Assembly: GCF_006335115.1 (NCBI RefSeq)
Contig: NZ_VDMJ01000021.1
Span: 1 to 64,000, forward strand
DNA: 64,000 nucleotides
Reading direction: 5' to 3'
From: Streptomyces sp. NP160
GTDB taxonomy: Bacteria > Actinomycetota > Actinomycetes > Actinomycetales > Quadrisphaeraceae
Below are positions 8,522-18,813 of this stretch, one piece after another. Below the pieces are notes generated by a model that was given only the letters and a program-made list of their open reading frames with translations, ran no database searches and was not told the DNA's origin. The stretch's first letter is position 1. The number at the start of each line of letters is the position of its first letter. The translations under genes were made by a program, and so were the position numbers.

Positions 8522-11500
8522 GTGCGCGAGCACGCGCCGCTGACGTGGCGGCGGCTGTCCGGCTGGGGCAGCGCCACCGCCCTGGCGCTCGCCGTGGTCG
8601 CGGCCGTGGCCGAGACGGTCGGCACCGTGGTGGCCGGCTCGCTGGCGGGCGGACCGACCACGGGCGCCGTCGCGCTGCTCGCGGCGCTGCTCGTCGGCTC
8701 CGCCGTGCTCGACATGGTCGGGCGCACCGGCTTCTCCACCGTGGTCGGCCGCGCCGAGGGGCGGCTGCGCTCGGACCTCCTCGACGCCGCGCTGCGCCAG
8801 CCGCTGACCACCCTGGAGTCCCAGGGCGTCGGCGAGCTGCTCGACAGGGTCGACGACGACACCCGCCAGCTGGCCCAGCTGGTCCGCCAGACCGGCTGGC
8901 AGCTGGGCCGCGCGCTGCTGCGCTCCGTGCTGGCCTGGGTGGTGGCCGGCCTGACGTTCTGGCCCGCCTGGTTCGCCTTCCCGCTGGTCGCGGCCCTCGC
9001 CTACCTGTGGGTGCACCGGCTCACGCCGGTGGTGGCCGCGCGCAAGACGGAGGAGGAGCTGGCCTGGTCCGACTCCGCCACGCAGCTGGAGGAGTCCGTC
9101 GCCGGCCGCGACGACGTCCGCACCTCCCTCGGCCAGGCGCACGTGCTCGCGCAGTTCTCCGCGCGCTCCGCCGAGGTGCTGCGCCGCTGCGCGCGCACCT
9201 GCCGCGCCGCCACCGCCGTCGGCCTGCGCACGGGCCTCGTGCTGCACGCGCTGCTCGCCGCGCTCGCGCTGGTCGGCGTGTGGCTGGTCACCGGCGGGCA
9301 GCTGGGCCTGCCGCTGCTCATCACCCAGTGGCTGCTCGTCACCACCTTCGTCGGCCGCCTCGGGGAGGTGGCCAACCACCTCCCCGAGGTGCAGGAGGGC
9401 CTCGGTGCGCTCACCCGCATCCGCTCGCTCATGGCCGCCGAGCGCGAGCCCTCCGACGGAGCCCCCGTGCCGGCGCCGTCGGGTGACCCGGTGCGCGACG
9501 GCGTGGAGGTCCGCGGCCTGCGCTTCACCTACGGCGAGGGCTTCACCCTGGCCATCGACTCCCTCGTGGTGCCCGCCGGCACCTCCTGCGCGGTGGTCGG
9601 GCGCAGCGGCGCCGGCAAGTCGACCTTCGCCAAGCTGCTCTCGCGGGCCGTGGAGCCGCCGGCCGGCACCGTGCTCGTCGCCGGGCAGGACGTGGTGGCC
9701 ACCGAGCTCGGCTCCCTGCGCCGCGCGGTCGGCGTGGTCACCCAGCGCACCGAGGTGCTCTCGGCGACCCTCGAGGACAACATCACGCTCTTCGCCCCCG
9801 TCCCGCGCGAGCGCGTCGAGCGGGCCCTGGCCGACCTCGGCATCAGCGAGTGGGTCGCCTCGCTGCCGGACGGGCTCGACACCCGCCTCGGCGCGTCCGG
9901 CGCCACCCTGTCCGCGGGGGAGGAGCAGCTGGTGGCCTTCGCCCGGCTGCTCGTGCGCGACGTGCGCGTCGTCGTCCTCGACGAGGCCACCGCCCGCATG
10001 GACCCGCAGACCGAGCAGCTGGTCACCCGCGCCTCCCAGCGCCTGCTGGCGGGGCGCACCGGCGTGGTCATCGCCCACCGCCTGTCCACCACCCGCTGGT
10101 GCGACGCGGTGGCCGTGCTCGACTCCGGCCGGCTGGTCCAGCACGGCCCGCGCGCCGCGCTCGCCACCACGCTGGGACCCTTCCGCGACCTGCTCGTGGC
10201 CTCCGGCTCCGAGCGCGCGCCCTCCAGCGGCCCCGGGACGACGACGAGCGCGGCCGGCGGCGGCGGCCCTGCGGGCGGCGCGACCGCCGTCGCGGTGGCA
10301 GCGCCGGCGCCGTCGGCGGCGTCCGCCGCGCTGGTCACGCGGCGCGAGCGCCGCGAGCCCCGCCCGGCGCCTCCCGCACCCCGCCCGAGCCTGGCGCGGC
10401 AGGTGGCCAAGCTGCTCGTGGTGCACCCGCAGTGGGGCGTGGTCGGCACCTTCGCCTTCCTCGCCGTGACGCTGCTCGGCGCCTACGGCGCGCTGACCGG
10501 CTGGGCGTGGGGGCGCCTCGTCGTCGTGCTCGACGGCCAGCAGGCCGGGCAGCCGTGGCTGCTCGCAGCCCTCGTGGCGACCTGCCTGCTGCTCACCCCG
10601 GTGGGCATCGCGCTCGCGTTCCGCGTCTACCCGATGTGGTGGTCCGCGGCCACGCTGCGGCTGCGGCTGGCGGTGCTGCGCGGCCAGACCGAGCAGCGGC
10701 GCCTGCGCCGCACCCCGCCGGGCGAGGTGGCCGCCCGCGCCCTCGACAGCGACCGGCTGGTCATCTACTGCGACCGCTGGGTGGACGTCTTCATCGGTGC
10801 GGCGGCGGTGCTGGCCACCGGCCTGTTCAACGGCAGCGCCGTCGCGGCCCTCGTGGCGGGCGGCGTGCTGGCGCTGTCGGCGCTGACGGCCGCCGCGGGC
10901 GCCCCCGCCGCGGGCCGCGCCGGCCGCCTGGCCGGTGACGAGCGCGCCCGCTTCGGCAAGGAGCTGGTGAGCGCCCTCGACGCGGTGCGCACGGTGAAGC
11001 TGGCCGCGGCCGTGCACGCCGTCCAGGGCCACCTGCAGGCCGTCGACGCGCGCCGCGTGGAGGCGAGCGTGCGCGAGCAGCGCATCCGCAGCCTCCTGGA
11101 GGGCGTGCCGGGCGTGCTCGTGCAGGTGGGCGTGGTGGCCGCGTGGGTGCTCTTCCTCACGGGCGCGTGGGGCCTGGGGACCGCCCTGGCCGTCTCCACA
11201 GCCGTCTCCGGCTTCGGCTGGTTCGGCATCGTGGCGGGCGCCGCCGTGGTGGAGCTGCCCATCGCCCGCACGTGGCTGCGCGCCGCCAGCGAGCTGGCCG
11301 GCCGCGCCGACCTCGTGGACCTGCCGCCCTCGGTGGACCTGGTGACCGGCGCGGCGCCCGCGCCGGAGCCCGCCGGACGGGTGCCGCTGCAGCGGCTGGT
11401 GCTCGACGGCGTCACCGCCGTCCACGACGACGGCACCGTCGGGGTGCGCGACGTGTCGCTGGAGGTCGAGGCGGGCTCGCTGGTGCTGCTCGTGGGCAGG

Positions 11501-12076
11501 GTCGGCTCCGGCAAGTCCAGCCTGCTGTCCTCGCTCGTGGGCCTGGTCGACCACGAGGGCGCCATCCGGTGGAACGACGCCGAGGTGGGCGACCCGCAGC
11601 TGTTCCTGCGGCCCGGGCAGGTCGCGCACGTCGCCCAGGTGCCGCGCGTGCTGTCCGGGACCTTCACCGACAACGTCACGCTAGGCCACGAGCGCGGCTC
11701 GGTGGCCCTCGGCAGCGCCATCCGCGACGCCCGGCTCGACCGGGACGTCCGCGAGGCCGGCGGCACCGGCGCGCTGGTCGGGCACCGCGGCGTGCGCCTG
11801 TCCGGCGGGCAGGTGCAGCGCCTGGCGCTCGCGCGGGCCCTGGCCACCGAGGCCGAGCTCGTCGTCGCCGACGACGTGTCGTCGGCGCTGGACGCCAGGA
11901 CCGAGCTGGAGCTCTGGTCGGCGCTGCGCGAGCGGGGCGCCACGGTGGTCGGCTGCAGCGCCAAGCGCAGCGCGCTCGCGCTGGCCGACGTCGTCGTCGT
12001 CCTCGAGGACGGCCAGGTGGCGGCCACGGGTGCGTGGTCGGAGCTGTCCGAGGAGTGGGGCCACCTGGCCGGGTGA
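8522..12076 (+). CDS. Fused two-module ABC exporter (TMD-NBD-TMD-NBD)
   Basis: One 1184-residue chain carries two complete half-transporters: membrane domain about 1-300, first ATPase about 325-555, an Ala/Pro-rich linker, second membrane domain about 640-930, second ATPase about 950-1180. ATPase 1 has Walker A VVGRSGAGKST, Walker B VVVLDEAT and H-loop IAHRLS, but its signature is LSAGE. ATPase 2 has Walker A VGRVGSGKSS and signature LSGGQ, but Walker B VVADDVSS lacks the catalytic Glu and the H-loop His is replaced (GCSAKRS). Paired head to tail, these give one working ATP site and one degenerate site, as in heterodimeric exporters. A good Shine-Dalgarno (GAGGAGG, 8508-8514) precedes GTG 8522. 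Substrate unknown; two AfsR-type regulators follow. Confidence 0.9.
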   Translation: MREHAPLTWRRLSGWGSATALALAVVAAVAETVGTVVAGSLAGGPTTGAVALLAALLVGSAVLDMVGRTGFSTVVGRAEGRLRSDLLDAALRQPLTTLESQGVGELLDRVDDDTRQLAQLVRQTGWQLGRALLRSVLAWVVAGLTFWPAWFAFPLVAALAYLWVHRLTPVVAARKTEEELAWSDSATQLEESVAGRDDVRTSLGQAHVLAQFSARSAEVLRRCARTCRAATAVGLRTGLVLHALLAALALVGVWLVTGGQLGLPLLITQWLLVTTFVGRLGEVANHLPEVQEGLGALTRIRSLMAAEREPSDGAPVPAPSGDPVRDGVEVRGLRFTYGEGFTLAIDSLVVPAGTSCAVVGRSGAGKSTFAKLLSRAVEPPAGTVLVAGQDVVATELGSLRRAVGVVTQRTEVLSATLEDNITLFAPVPRERVERALADLGISEWVASLPDGLDTRLGASGATLSAGEEQLVAFARLLVRDVRVVVLDEATARMDPQTEQLVTRASQRLLAGRTGVVIAHRLSTTRWCDAVAVLDSGRLVQHGPRAALATTLGPFRDLLVASGSERAPSSGPGTTTSAAGGGGPAGGATAVAVAAPAPSAASAALVTRRERREPRPAPPAPRPSLARQVAKLLVVHPQWGVVGTFAFLAVTLLGAYGALTGWAWGRLVVVLDGQQAGQPWLLAALVATCLLLTPVGIALAFRVYPMWWSAATLRLRLAVLRGQTEQRRLRRTPPGEVAARALDSDRLVIYCDRWVDVFIGAAAVLATGLFNGSAVAALVAGGVLALSALTAAAGAPAAGRAGRLAGDERARFGKELVSALDAVRTVKLAAAVHAVQGHLQAVDARRVEASVREQRIRSLLEGVPGVLVQVGVVAAWVLFLTGAWGLGTALAVSTAVSGFGWFGIVAGAAVVELPIARTWLRAASELAGRADLVDLPPSVDLVTGAAPAPEPAGRVPLQRLVLDGVTAVHDDGTVGVRDVSLEVEAGSLVLLVGRVGSGKSSLLSSLVGLVDHEGAIRWNDAEVGDPQLFLRPGQVAHVAQVPRVLSGTFTDNVTLGHERGSVALGSAIRDARLDRDVREAGGTGALVGHRGVRLSGGQVQRLALARALATEAELVVADDVSSALDARTELELWSALRERGATVVGCSAKRSALALADVVVVLEDGQVAATGAWSELSEEWGHLAG

Positions 12077-12135
12077 CACCCGCCGGTGGCGGTACGGTCC
12101 GGCCCTGACCAGGACGGTCGCGCGGGGGGACGGCG

Positions 12136-15100
12136 ATGAGGTTCGAGGTGCTGGGAGCGCTGCGCGTCCTGGACGGGGTCGGCGCCGACGTGGGCACAGG
12201 GGCGCCGCAGCAGCGGGCGGTGCTGGCCGCGCTGCTGGCCGACGCCGGCCGCACCGTGAGCACCGCCGCGCTGGTCGACGCGGTGTGGGGCGAGGACGCC
12301 GGCGACGCGGCGGGCACCTCCCTGCAGGTGGTCGTGTCGCGGCTGCGCAAGCGCCTCGGCCCGGCGGGTCCGGCGCTGCTCGTCACCGCGCCCCCCGGCT
12401 ACCGGCTCCAGGTGGACGACGACGACGTCGACGCGCGGCGCTTCGGCGCGCTCGTGGCGCGCGCCCGGGAGCGGTTCGCCCAGAACGCGCTGGTCCAGGC
12501 ACGGGCCGACGTCACCGCCGCGCTGGTGCTGTGGCGCGGTGAGCCGTACGCCGACGTCCGTCCCGGCGTGGTCGACGCCGAGGTCGCGCGCCTGGTCTCG
12601 CTGCGCCTGACCGCGGTGGAGCTGGCCGCCGAGCTGGACCTGGCGCTCGGACGGCACGCCCAGGTGGCCGGCCGCCTGCCCTCCGAGGTGGCCGAGCACC
12701 CGCTGCAGGAGGGGCTGCGGGGCTCGCTGGTCCTGGCGCTGTACCGGTGCGGGGAGCAGGCCCGCGCGCTGGAGGTGTACGAGCAGGGGCGGGAGGGCTG
12801 GCCGAGGAGCTGGGCATCGACCCGTCCCCGCAGCTGCAGCGGCTGCACGCCCTGGTGCTGCGGCAGGACCCGGCCCTCGACCCGCCCGTCGACCGGCCCA
12901 GCCCGAGCACCCCGCCCCCGCCGTCCCCGGTGTCCGGCCAGGTGGCGGCGGGCGCGCCGGACGCGCTCGTGGGCCGCGCGGCCGAGGTCGACGCGTGCAC
13001 CGCGGCCTGGCGGACCGCCCTGTCGGGACGGCCGACGGCGGTGGCCGTGGTCGGGGAGGCCGGGATCGGCAAGACCCGCCTCGCCGAGGAGGTGGGGCAG
13101 CGGGCCAGCGCCGGCGGCGCCGAGCTCGTGTGGGGCCGCTGCCTGGACGGCGGGGGCAGCGCGGCGTACGCGCCCTGGCGGCAGGTGGTGCAGGCGCTCG
13201 CGGACAGCCGCGGGCCGGAGTCCGTCGCCCGTGCCAGCGCTGGCCGCGGGGCCGGGGCCCTGGTGCTGCTGCCCGGTGCCGGAGGCGCCTCCGCCGCGGT
13301 CCCCGCGGCGTCTCCGGAGGTCGCCCGCACCCACCTCTTCGAGGGCGTGACCGCCTTCCTGGAGGTCCTGGCCGCCGAGCGGCCGCTGCTCCTGGTGCTG
13401 GAGGACCTGCACTGGGCCGACCCCGAGACCGTGCAGCTCACCGAGCACGTCGTCTCCCGCGCGGCGCGGGCTCCGCTGTGCGCGCTGCTCACCGTCCGCG
13501 ACCCCGAGCCGGGCGCGGCGGAGGCGACGGACCGGGTGCTCGAGCTGGTGAGCCGGCTGCCCACCGGTGAGCGCGTGCAGCTCGTGGGTCTGTCCCCCGA
13601 CGACGTGCAGCGCTACGCCGCCTCGCGCCTGGAGGTGGCCGTCGACGCGTCCGTGGCGCAGCGCCTGCACGCGCGCACCAACGGCAACCCCTTCTTCATC
13701 GCTGAGCTGGTGCGCCTGCTGGGCGAGGAGCGGGCGGTGGCCGGGCGCGCCGACGTCGAGGTGCCTCGCAGCGTGCACGCCGTGCTGGAGCGGCGCCTGG
13801 CCCACCTCGGCTCCGACCTGCGCGCGGTGCTGAGCGCGGCTGCGGTGCTGGGGCGGGACGTCGACGTCAGGCTGCTCGCCGGTGTGCTGGGCCGCAGCCC
13901 GCTCGACCTCCTGGAGCCGCTGGACGCCGCGGCCACCGCGGGCGTGCTCCGGTCCGCGGGCGCGGCTGGTCAGCAGCAGTTCACCCACGCGCTCGTGCAG
14001 GAGGTCCTGCTGGCGGCCACCGGGCCGATGCGGAGGGCCGCGCTGCACGCCCGCGCCGCCGACGTGCTGGAGGCCCAGTACGCCGGTGACCTCGCCCGGG
14101 TGGCGGCGCGCCTGGCGCACCACCACGTGGCCGCCGGCGCCGTGGGAGACCCCGAGCGCGCGGTGCGGGCCTGCCTGCTCGCCGCCTCGACGGCGCTGGC
14201 CGACACGGCTTACGCCGACGCCGAGCGGCACCTGACCACCGCGCTGGAGCTGGTGCCCAGCGGCGGCGGGTCCCGGTCGAGCGAGCTGGAGCTCGAGGTG
14301 CGGGTGCGCCTGGCCGCCCTGGCCTCGCTCGTCCACGGCTACGGCGCCGCCGACGTGCTGGCCCAGCAGCGCCGCGCGCAGCAGCTGGTGGCGCTCGTGG
14401 GCACCCCGGAGCAGCGGCTGTCGACGCTGTGGGGGGCCATGTGGTCGGCCATCTTCCGCGGCGACTTCACCGCGGCCGACGAGCAGGCCGACGAGATGGG
14501 CCGGGTGGCCGAGCGCTGGCAGGACGACCAGCTGCGCCTGGCCCACCACCACGGCAAGGGCGTCGTGCACGTCCAGACCGGCCGCATCGCCGCGGCCCGC
14601 GCCGAGCTGGAGCTGGCCACAGCGCTCGCGGCGGACCTGGCCGCCGGGCGCCGCGGCGGCGTCACCCCCGTCGAGCTGCTGGAGCACCCGCTGGTGTCCG
14701 CACCCGGGTGGCTCGCCCTGGTGCTCGGCCTGCTGGGCGAGGACGACGCCGCCGACGCCTGCGCCGAGCAGGCCCGCACCGCGGCGCGCAGCCTCGGGCA
14801 CGCCTACTCCGCGGTCTTCCTGGCCGTGCTCGAGGGCTGGCGGCACGTCTTCGCCGACCGGCCCCGGGAGGCGGTGAGGGTCAGCGACGAGGGCCGGGAG
14901 ACCGCCCGCACCCAGGGCTTCCAGCAGCTGGAGGCGTTCTGCCTCGGACCCCACGGGTGGGGGCTGGCGAGGTCCGGGGGACCCGGCGCCGTCGAGACCG
15001 GAGCGGCGGAGATCCGCGCCGCGCTGGAGGTGTTCGAGTCCCTGCCCGGTGGAGCGTCGACGGGCAACCTGCTGTTCGCGCTCTGCGAGGCGCTCGGCGC

Positions 15101-15356
15101 GGCGGGCCGGTGGGAGGAGGCGCTGCAGGCCGGCCGTCGGTCGCTGGCGGCGCTCACCGAGCGCGGCGAGGAGCCCTACCTCCCCGCGGTGCACCGCGCC
15201 CTGGCGGAGTGCCTGCGCCGCACCGGCGCTCCGGCTCGGGAGGCCGCCGAGCACGAGGCGCTGGCCCGTGCGGTCGCCGAGCGCACCGGCGCCGTGGCGC
15301 TCCTGCGGCGCTCGGCAACCGAACGGCAAGGGGTCGGCTCCACCCTCGGAGCATGA
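12136..15356 (+). pseudogene. AfsR/SARP-family regulator with ATPase and TPR-like region, frameshifted
   Basis: Translation from ATG 12136 gives an OmpR-type winged helix (residues 1-95, with DAVWGED and LQVVVSRLRKRLG), then a bacterial transcriptional activation domain to about residue 220. One base is missing after 12796: the paralogue downstream reads GAG GTG CTG GCC where this copy reads GAGGGCTGGCC. The rest continues in another frame: NB-ARC/MalT-like ATPase with Walker A VVGEAGIGKTRL and Walker B LLLVLEDLHWAD, then helical repeats to 15356. The restored protein would be about 1074 residues and has no LuxR-type C-terminal domain. Such proteins activate secondary-metabolism or stress genes after nucleotide binding. 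No further stop interrupts the long 3' part, so the lesion is either recent or a sequencing error. Confidence 0.8.
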
Positions 15357-15499
15357 CCGCACCCGACCCCTTCCCCGACACCCTCGAGCAGCTCTTCGGA
15401 CCCGCACCCGCCGCGGCCCCCGCCGCCCCGGTCGAGCCGCCGAGCGCCGCCGACCCACCCGCCGCGGCAGGAGCGGCCGGCCCCGCCCTCGGGGGCTGA
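15353..15499 (+). CDS. Small Pro/Ala-rich protein coupled to the AfsR-like gene
   Basis: This 48-residue frame starts with ATG inside the ATGA overlap at the stop of the first regulator gene and ends 15 bases before the second one. It begins MTAPDPFPDTLEQLFGP and continues as a Pro-Ala-rich, disordered-looking chain without Cys, signal or membrane segment. The coupling and the position between two paralogues favour expression, but Pro-Ala-rich frames are common by chance at this base composition. I do not recognise the protein. DTLEQLFG could form a short amphipathic helix able to dock on a partner, possibly the neighbouring regulators; this is only a suggestion. Confidence 0.4.
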   Translation: MTAPDPFPDTLEQLFGPAPAAAPAAPVEPPSAADPPAAAGAAGPALGG

Positions 15500-15514
15500 G
15501 CCCCGGTGGACGGC

Positions 15515-18500
15515 GTGAGGTTCGAGGTGCTCGGACCGCTGCGGGTGCTGGACGCCGGCGGGCGCGACCTGGGCACCGGGGCACCGCAGCAGCGGGCGGT
15601 GCTGGCGGTGCTGCTCGCCGAGGCGGGGCGCACGGTCAGCGCGAGCGCCCTGGTCGACGCGGTGTGGGGGGAGGACGCCGGCGAGGCAGCGGTCACGTCC
15701 CTGCAGGTGGTGGTCTCCCGCACGCGCAAGCGGCTGGGTGCCGCCGCCGGTGTGCTCGTGACGGCGCCCCCGGGTACCGGCTGCGCGTGGAGCCGGGCCA
15801 CCTGGACGCCCACCGCTTCGCCGCGCTGCTGACCCGGGCGCGCGAGCGCTTCGCGCAGGACGCCCTCGCGGAGGCGCGCACCGACGTCACCGCGGCGCTG
15901 GCGCTGTGGCGCGGTGAGCCGTACGCCGACGTCCGCGCCGGCGTGGTCGACGCCGAGGTCACCCGCCTGGAGGCGCTGCGCCTGACCGCGGTGGAGCTGG
16001 CCGCCGAGCTGGACCTGGCGCTCGGACGGCACGCCCAGGTGGCAGAGCGGCTGCCGCTGGACGTGGCCGAGCACCCCCTGCGCGAGAGCCTGCGGGGCTC
16101 GCTGGTCCTGGCGCTGTACCGGTGCGGGGAGCAGGCCCGGGCTCTGGAGGTGTACGAGCAGGGGCGGGAGGTGCTGGCCGAGGAGCTGGGCATCGACCCG
16201 TCCCCGCAGCTGCAGCGGCTGCACGCCCTGGTGCTGCGGCAGGACCCGGCCCTGGACCCGCCGCCCGCGGCCCGGCCGACCCGACCGACCCGGCCGGCCC
16301 GGCCGGTCGGTCCCGCCGCGCCCGCCGCCGGGCAGGAGCGGGACGCGCTGGTGGGGCGCTCCGCCGAGATCGCCGCCTGCGGGACCGCCTGGCGCAGCGC
16401 TGCCGCCGGCACCGCGGGCGTGCTGGCGCTGGTGGGTGAGGCCGGCATCGGCAAGACCCGACTGGCGGAGGAGGTCGGACACCAGGCCGCGGCGGACGGC
16501 GGCCTCGTCGCCTGGGGGCGCTGCCTGGACGGCACCGGCGCCGCGCCCTACGCGGCCTGGCGCCAGGTGGTCCGGGCGCTGGCCGACGCCCGGCCGGAGG
16601 CGGTCGAGCGCGCGACGAGCGGCGCCGGGGCCGGTGCGTCCCTGCTGCTCGAGGCGCTGCGCACCGGCGACGAGGCCCGCGGCCCGGCCGGGTCTCCCGA
16701 GGCCGCCCGCACCGCCCTGTTCGAGGGGCTGACGGCGCTGCTGCGGGTGGTGGCGGACTCCGGACCGCTGCTGGTGGTGCTGGAGGACCTGCACTGGGCA
16801 GACCCCGAGACGGTGCTGCTCACCGAGCACGTCGCCGCCCACCTGGTCGCGGCGCCCGTGTGCCTGCTGCTCACCGTGCGGGACCCCGAAGGCCGCGGGG
16901 CCCTGGACGGCGGGTGCCCGTCAGACCGGGTGCTCGCCCTGGTCAGCCGCCTGCCCGGTGCCGTGCGCGTCGACCTGGAGGGGCTGTCCCCCCAGGACGT
17001 GCAGCGCTACGCCGTGCAGGCGCTCGACGCGCCGGTGGCCCTGGAGGCGGCGCAGCGCCTCCACGCGCGCACCAACGGCAACCCCTTCTTCATCGCCGAG
17101 CTGGTGCGCCTGCTGGGCGAGGAGCGAGCCAGCCGCGGCCGCGCCGACGTGGAGGTGCCCCGCAGCGTCCAGGCCGTGCTCGAGCGGCGCCTGGCGCACC
17201 TGGGGGCCGGGCTGTCCGCCGTGCTCAGCGCGGCGGCGGTGCTGGGGCGCGACCTCGACGTGCGGCTGCTCGCCGGGGTGCTGGGGCGCAGCCCGCTCGA
17301 CCTCGTCGACGACCTCGACACGGCCACCGCCGCGGGTGTCGTGCGTCCCGCCCCCGAGGGCGGGCAGCAGTTCACCCACGCGCTGGTCCAGGAGGTGCTC
17401 CTCGCCGCCACCGGCCCGATGCGCCGCGCTGCGCTGCACGCCCGCGCCGCGGACGTGCTGGAGGTCCAGCACGCCGGCGACCTCGCGCGCGTGGCCTCCC
17501 AGCTGGCGCACCACCACGTGGCCGCCGGCGCCGTGGGAGACCCGGAGCGCGCCGTGCGCGCCTGCCTGCTGGCCGCCGAGGTGGCCGAGGCGGAGGCCGC
17601 CCACGACGAGGCCGAGCAGCACCTGCGCACCGCTCTGGAGCAGCTGGGCTCCGTGCCCGGGTCGGTGGCGGCGGAGCTCGAGCTGGAGGTCCGGGTGCGC
17701 CTGGGCTCCCTGCTGACGCTGCTGCACGGCTACAGCGGCACCGCGGTGGCCGCCGAGCGCCGCCGGGCGCTGGAGCTGGTGGCCCAGGTGGGCACCGCCG
17801 AGCACGCCCTGTCCGCCCTGTGGGGCGCCTGGGGCGTCGCGCTGGTCTCCGGCGACTTCCCCGCCGCCGAGCAGGCGGCCTTCGAGCTGGCGCAGGCCGC
17901 GCAGCGGCGCCAGGACGACGTGCTGCTGCTGGCCCACCACCACGCCCTCGGCCAGGTGCGGATGCACCAGGGCCGGCTGCCGGAGGCCGCCGAGCACCTG
18001 CACCGCGCCGGCGTCCTCACCCACGAGAACCTCGAGGGGGTCAACCTCGCGGTCTTCCTGCAGCACCCGGTGGTGACGGCTCCGGCCTGGCTCGCCTTCG
18101 TGCTGACCCTCCTGGGCGACGACGACGCCGCGCACGTCCGTGCCGAGGAGGCGCGGCGGGCGGCCGTGCGGCTCGGCCACGACTACACCTCCGCCTACCT
18201 CACGATCCTGGAGGGCTGGCGCTGCATCTTCCGGCGAGCGCCCGCGGAGGCGCTGGCGACCACCGAGGCGGGCATGGCCATCTCCCGCGAGCAGGGCTTC
18301 GACCAGCTGCTGGCGTTCGCCCTCGCCCCGCACGGCTGGGGGCTGGCGCACACCGGGCGCACCGAGGAGGGCCTCGCCGAGTCGGAGCTGGGGCTGCAGC
18401 TGTTCTCCCAGCTGCCCGGCGGGCACATGTTCGACTCCCCGATGGTCGGCGTGCTGGCCGAGGTGCTCGCGGCGGCCGGCCGCCACGAGGAGGCGCTCGC

Positions 18501-18813
18501 CGCCGCCCAGCGGGCCGTGGCCGACGCCGACCGCACGGGGGAGAGGTTCTACCTGCCGGCCGTCCACCTGCAGGTCGCGGCGCTCGCGGAGCGGACGGGC
18601 GCGGCGGCCGACGTCGTCGCACGCCACCGCGAGATGGCCGAGCGCACGGCGGAGGAGACCGGCGCCGTCGGCCTGCTGCGCCGCGACCCCAGCAGCGCTC
18701 AGGAGAGGGCTTCGACCACGTGGTCGACGCACGCCGTGAGCGCGGAGACGTCGTGCGGGTCGACGGCGGGGAACATGCCCACGCGCAGCTGGTTGCCGCC
18801 GAGCCCGCGGTAG
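15515..18813 (+). pseudogene. Second AfsR/SARP-family regulator paralogue, frameshifted
   Basis: From GTG 15515 (or 15506, three residues longer) the frame encodes the same DNA-binding region as the upstream copy (VRFEVLGPLRVL, DAVWGED). One base is then lost at about 15774: GCGCCCCCGGGTACCGG replaces the expected Gly-Tyr-Arg codons. The downstream frame resumes with GYRLRVEPGHLDAHRF, the activation domain, an ATPase (VGEAGIGKTRL and LLVVLEDLHWAD) and helical repeats. The repaired product would be about 1100 residues. The frame overruns the 3' end of convergent serC by 115 bases, with the stop at 18811-18813; by comparison with the paralogue the folded part should end near 18690. Stretches of the activation domain are nearly identical in DNA to the first copy. 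Confidence 0.8.

Noticed and set aside
7064-11629. A 1521-codon open frame on the minus strand across the methyltransferase and ABC genes
   Set aside because: It is antisense to two genes with clear family motifs, is full of His/Arg/Gly runs, and has no domain. Long antisense frames are expected at this base composition.
12399-15584. A 1061-codon minus-strand frame opposite the first AfsR-like gene
   Set aside because: No motif in this frame, while the plus strand has clear DNA-binding and ATPase motifs in two frames.
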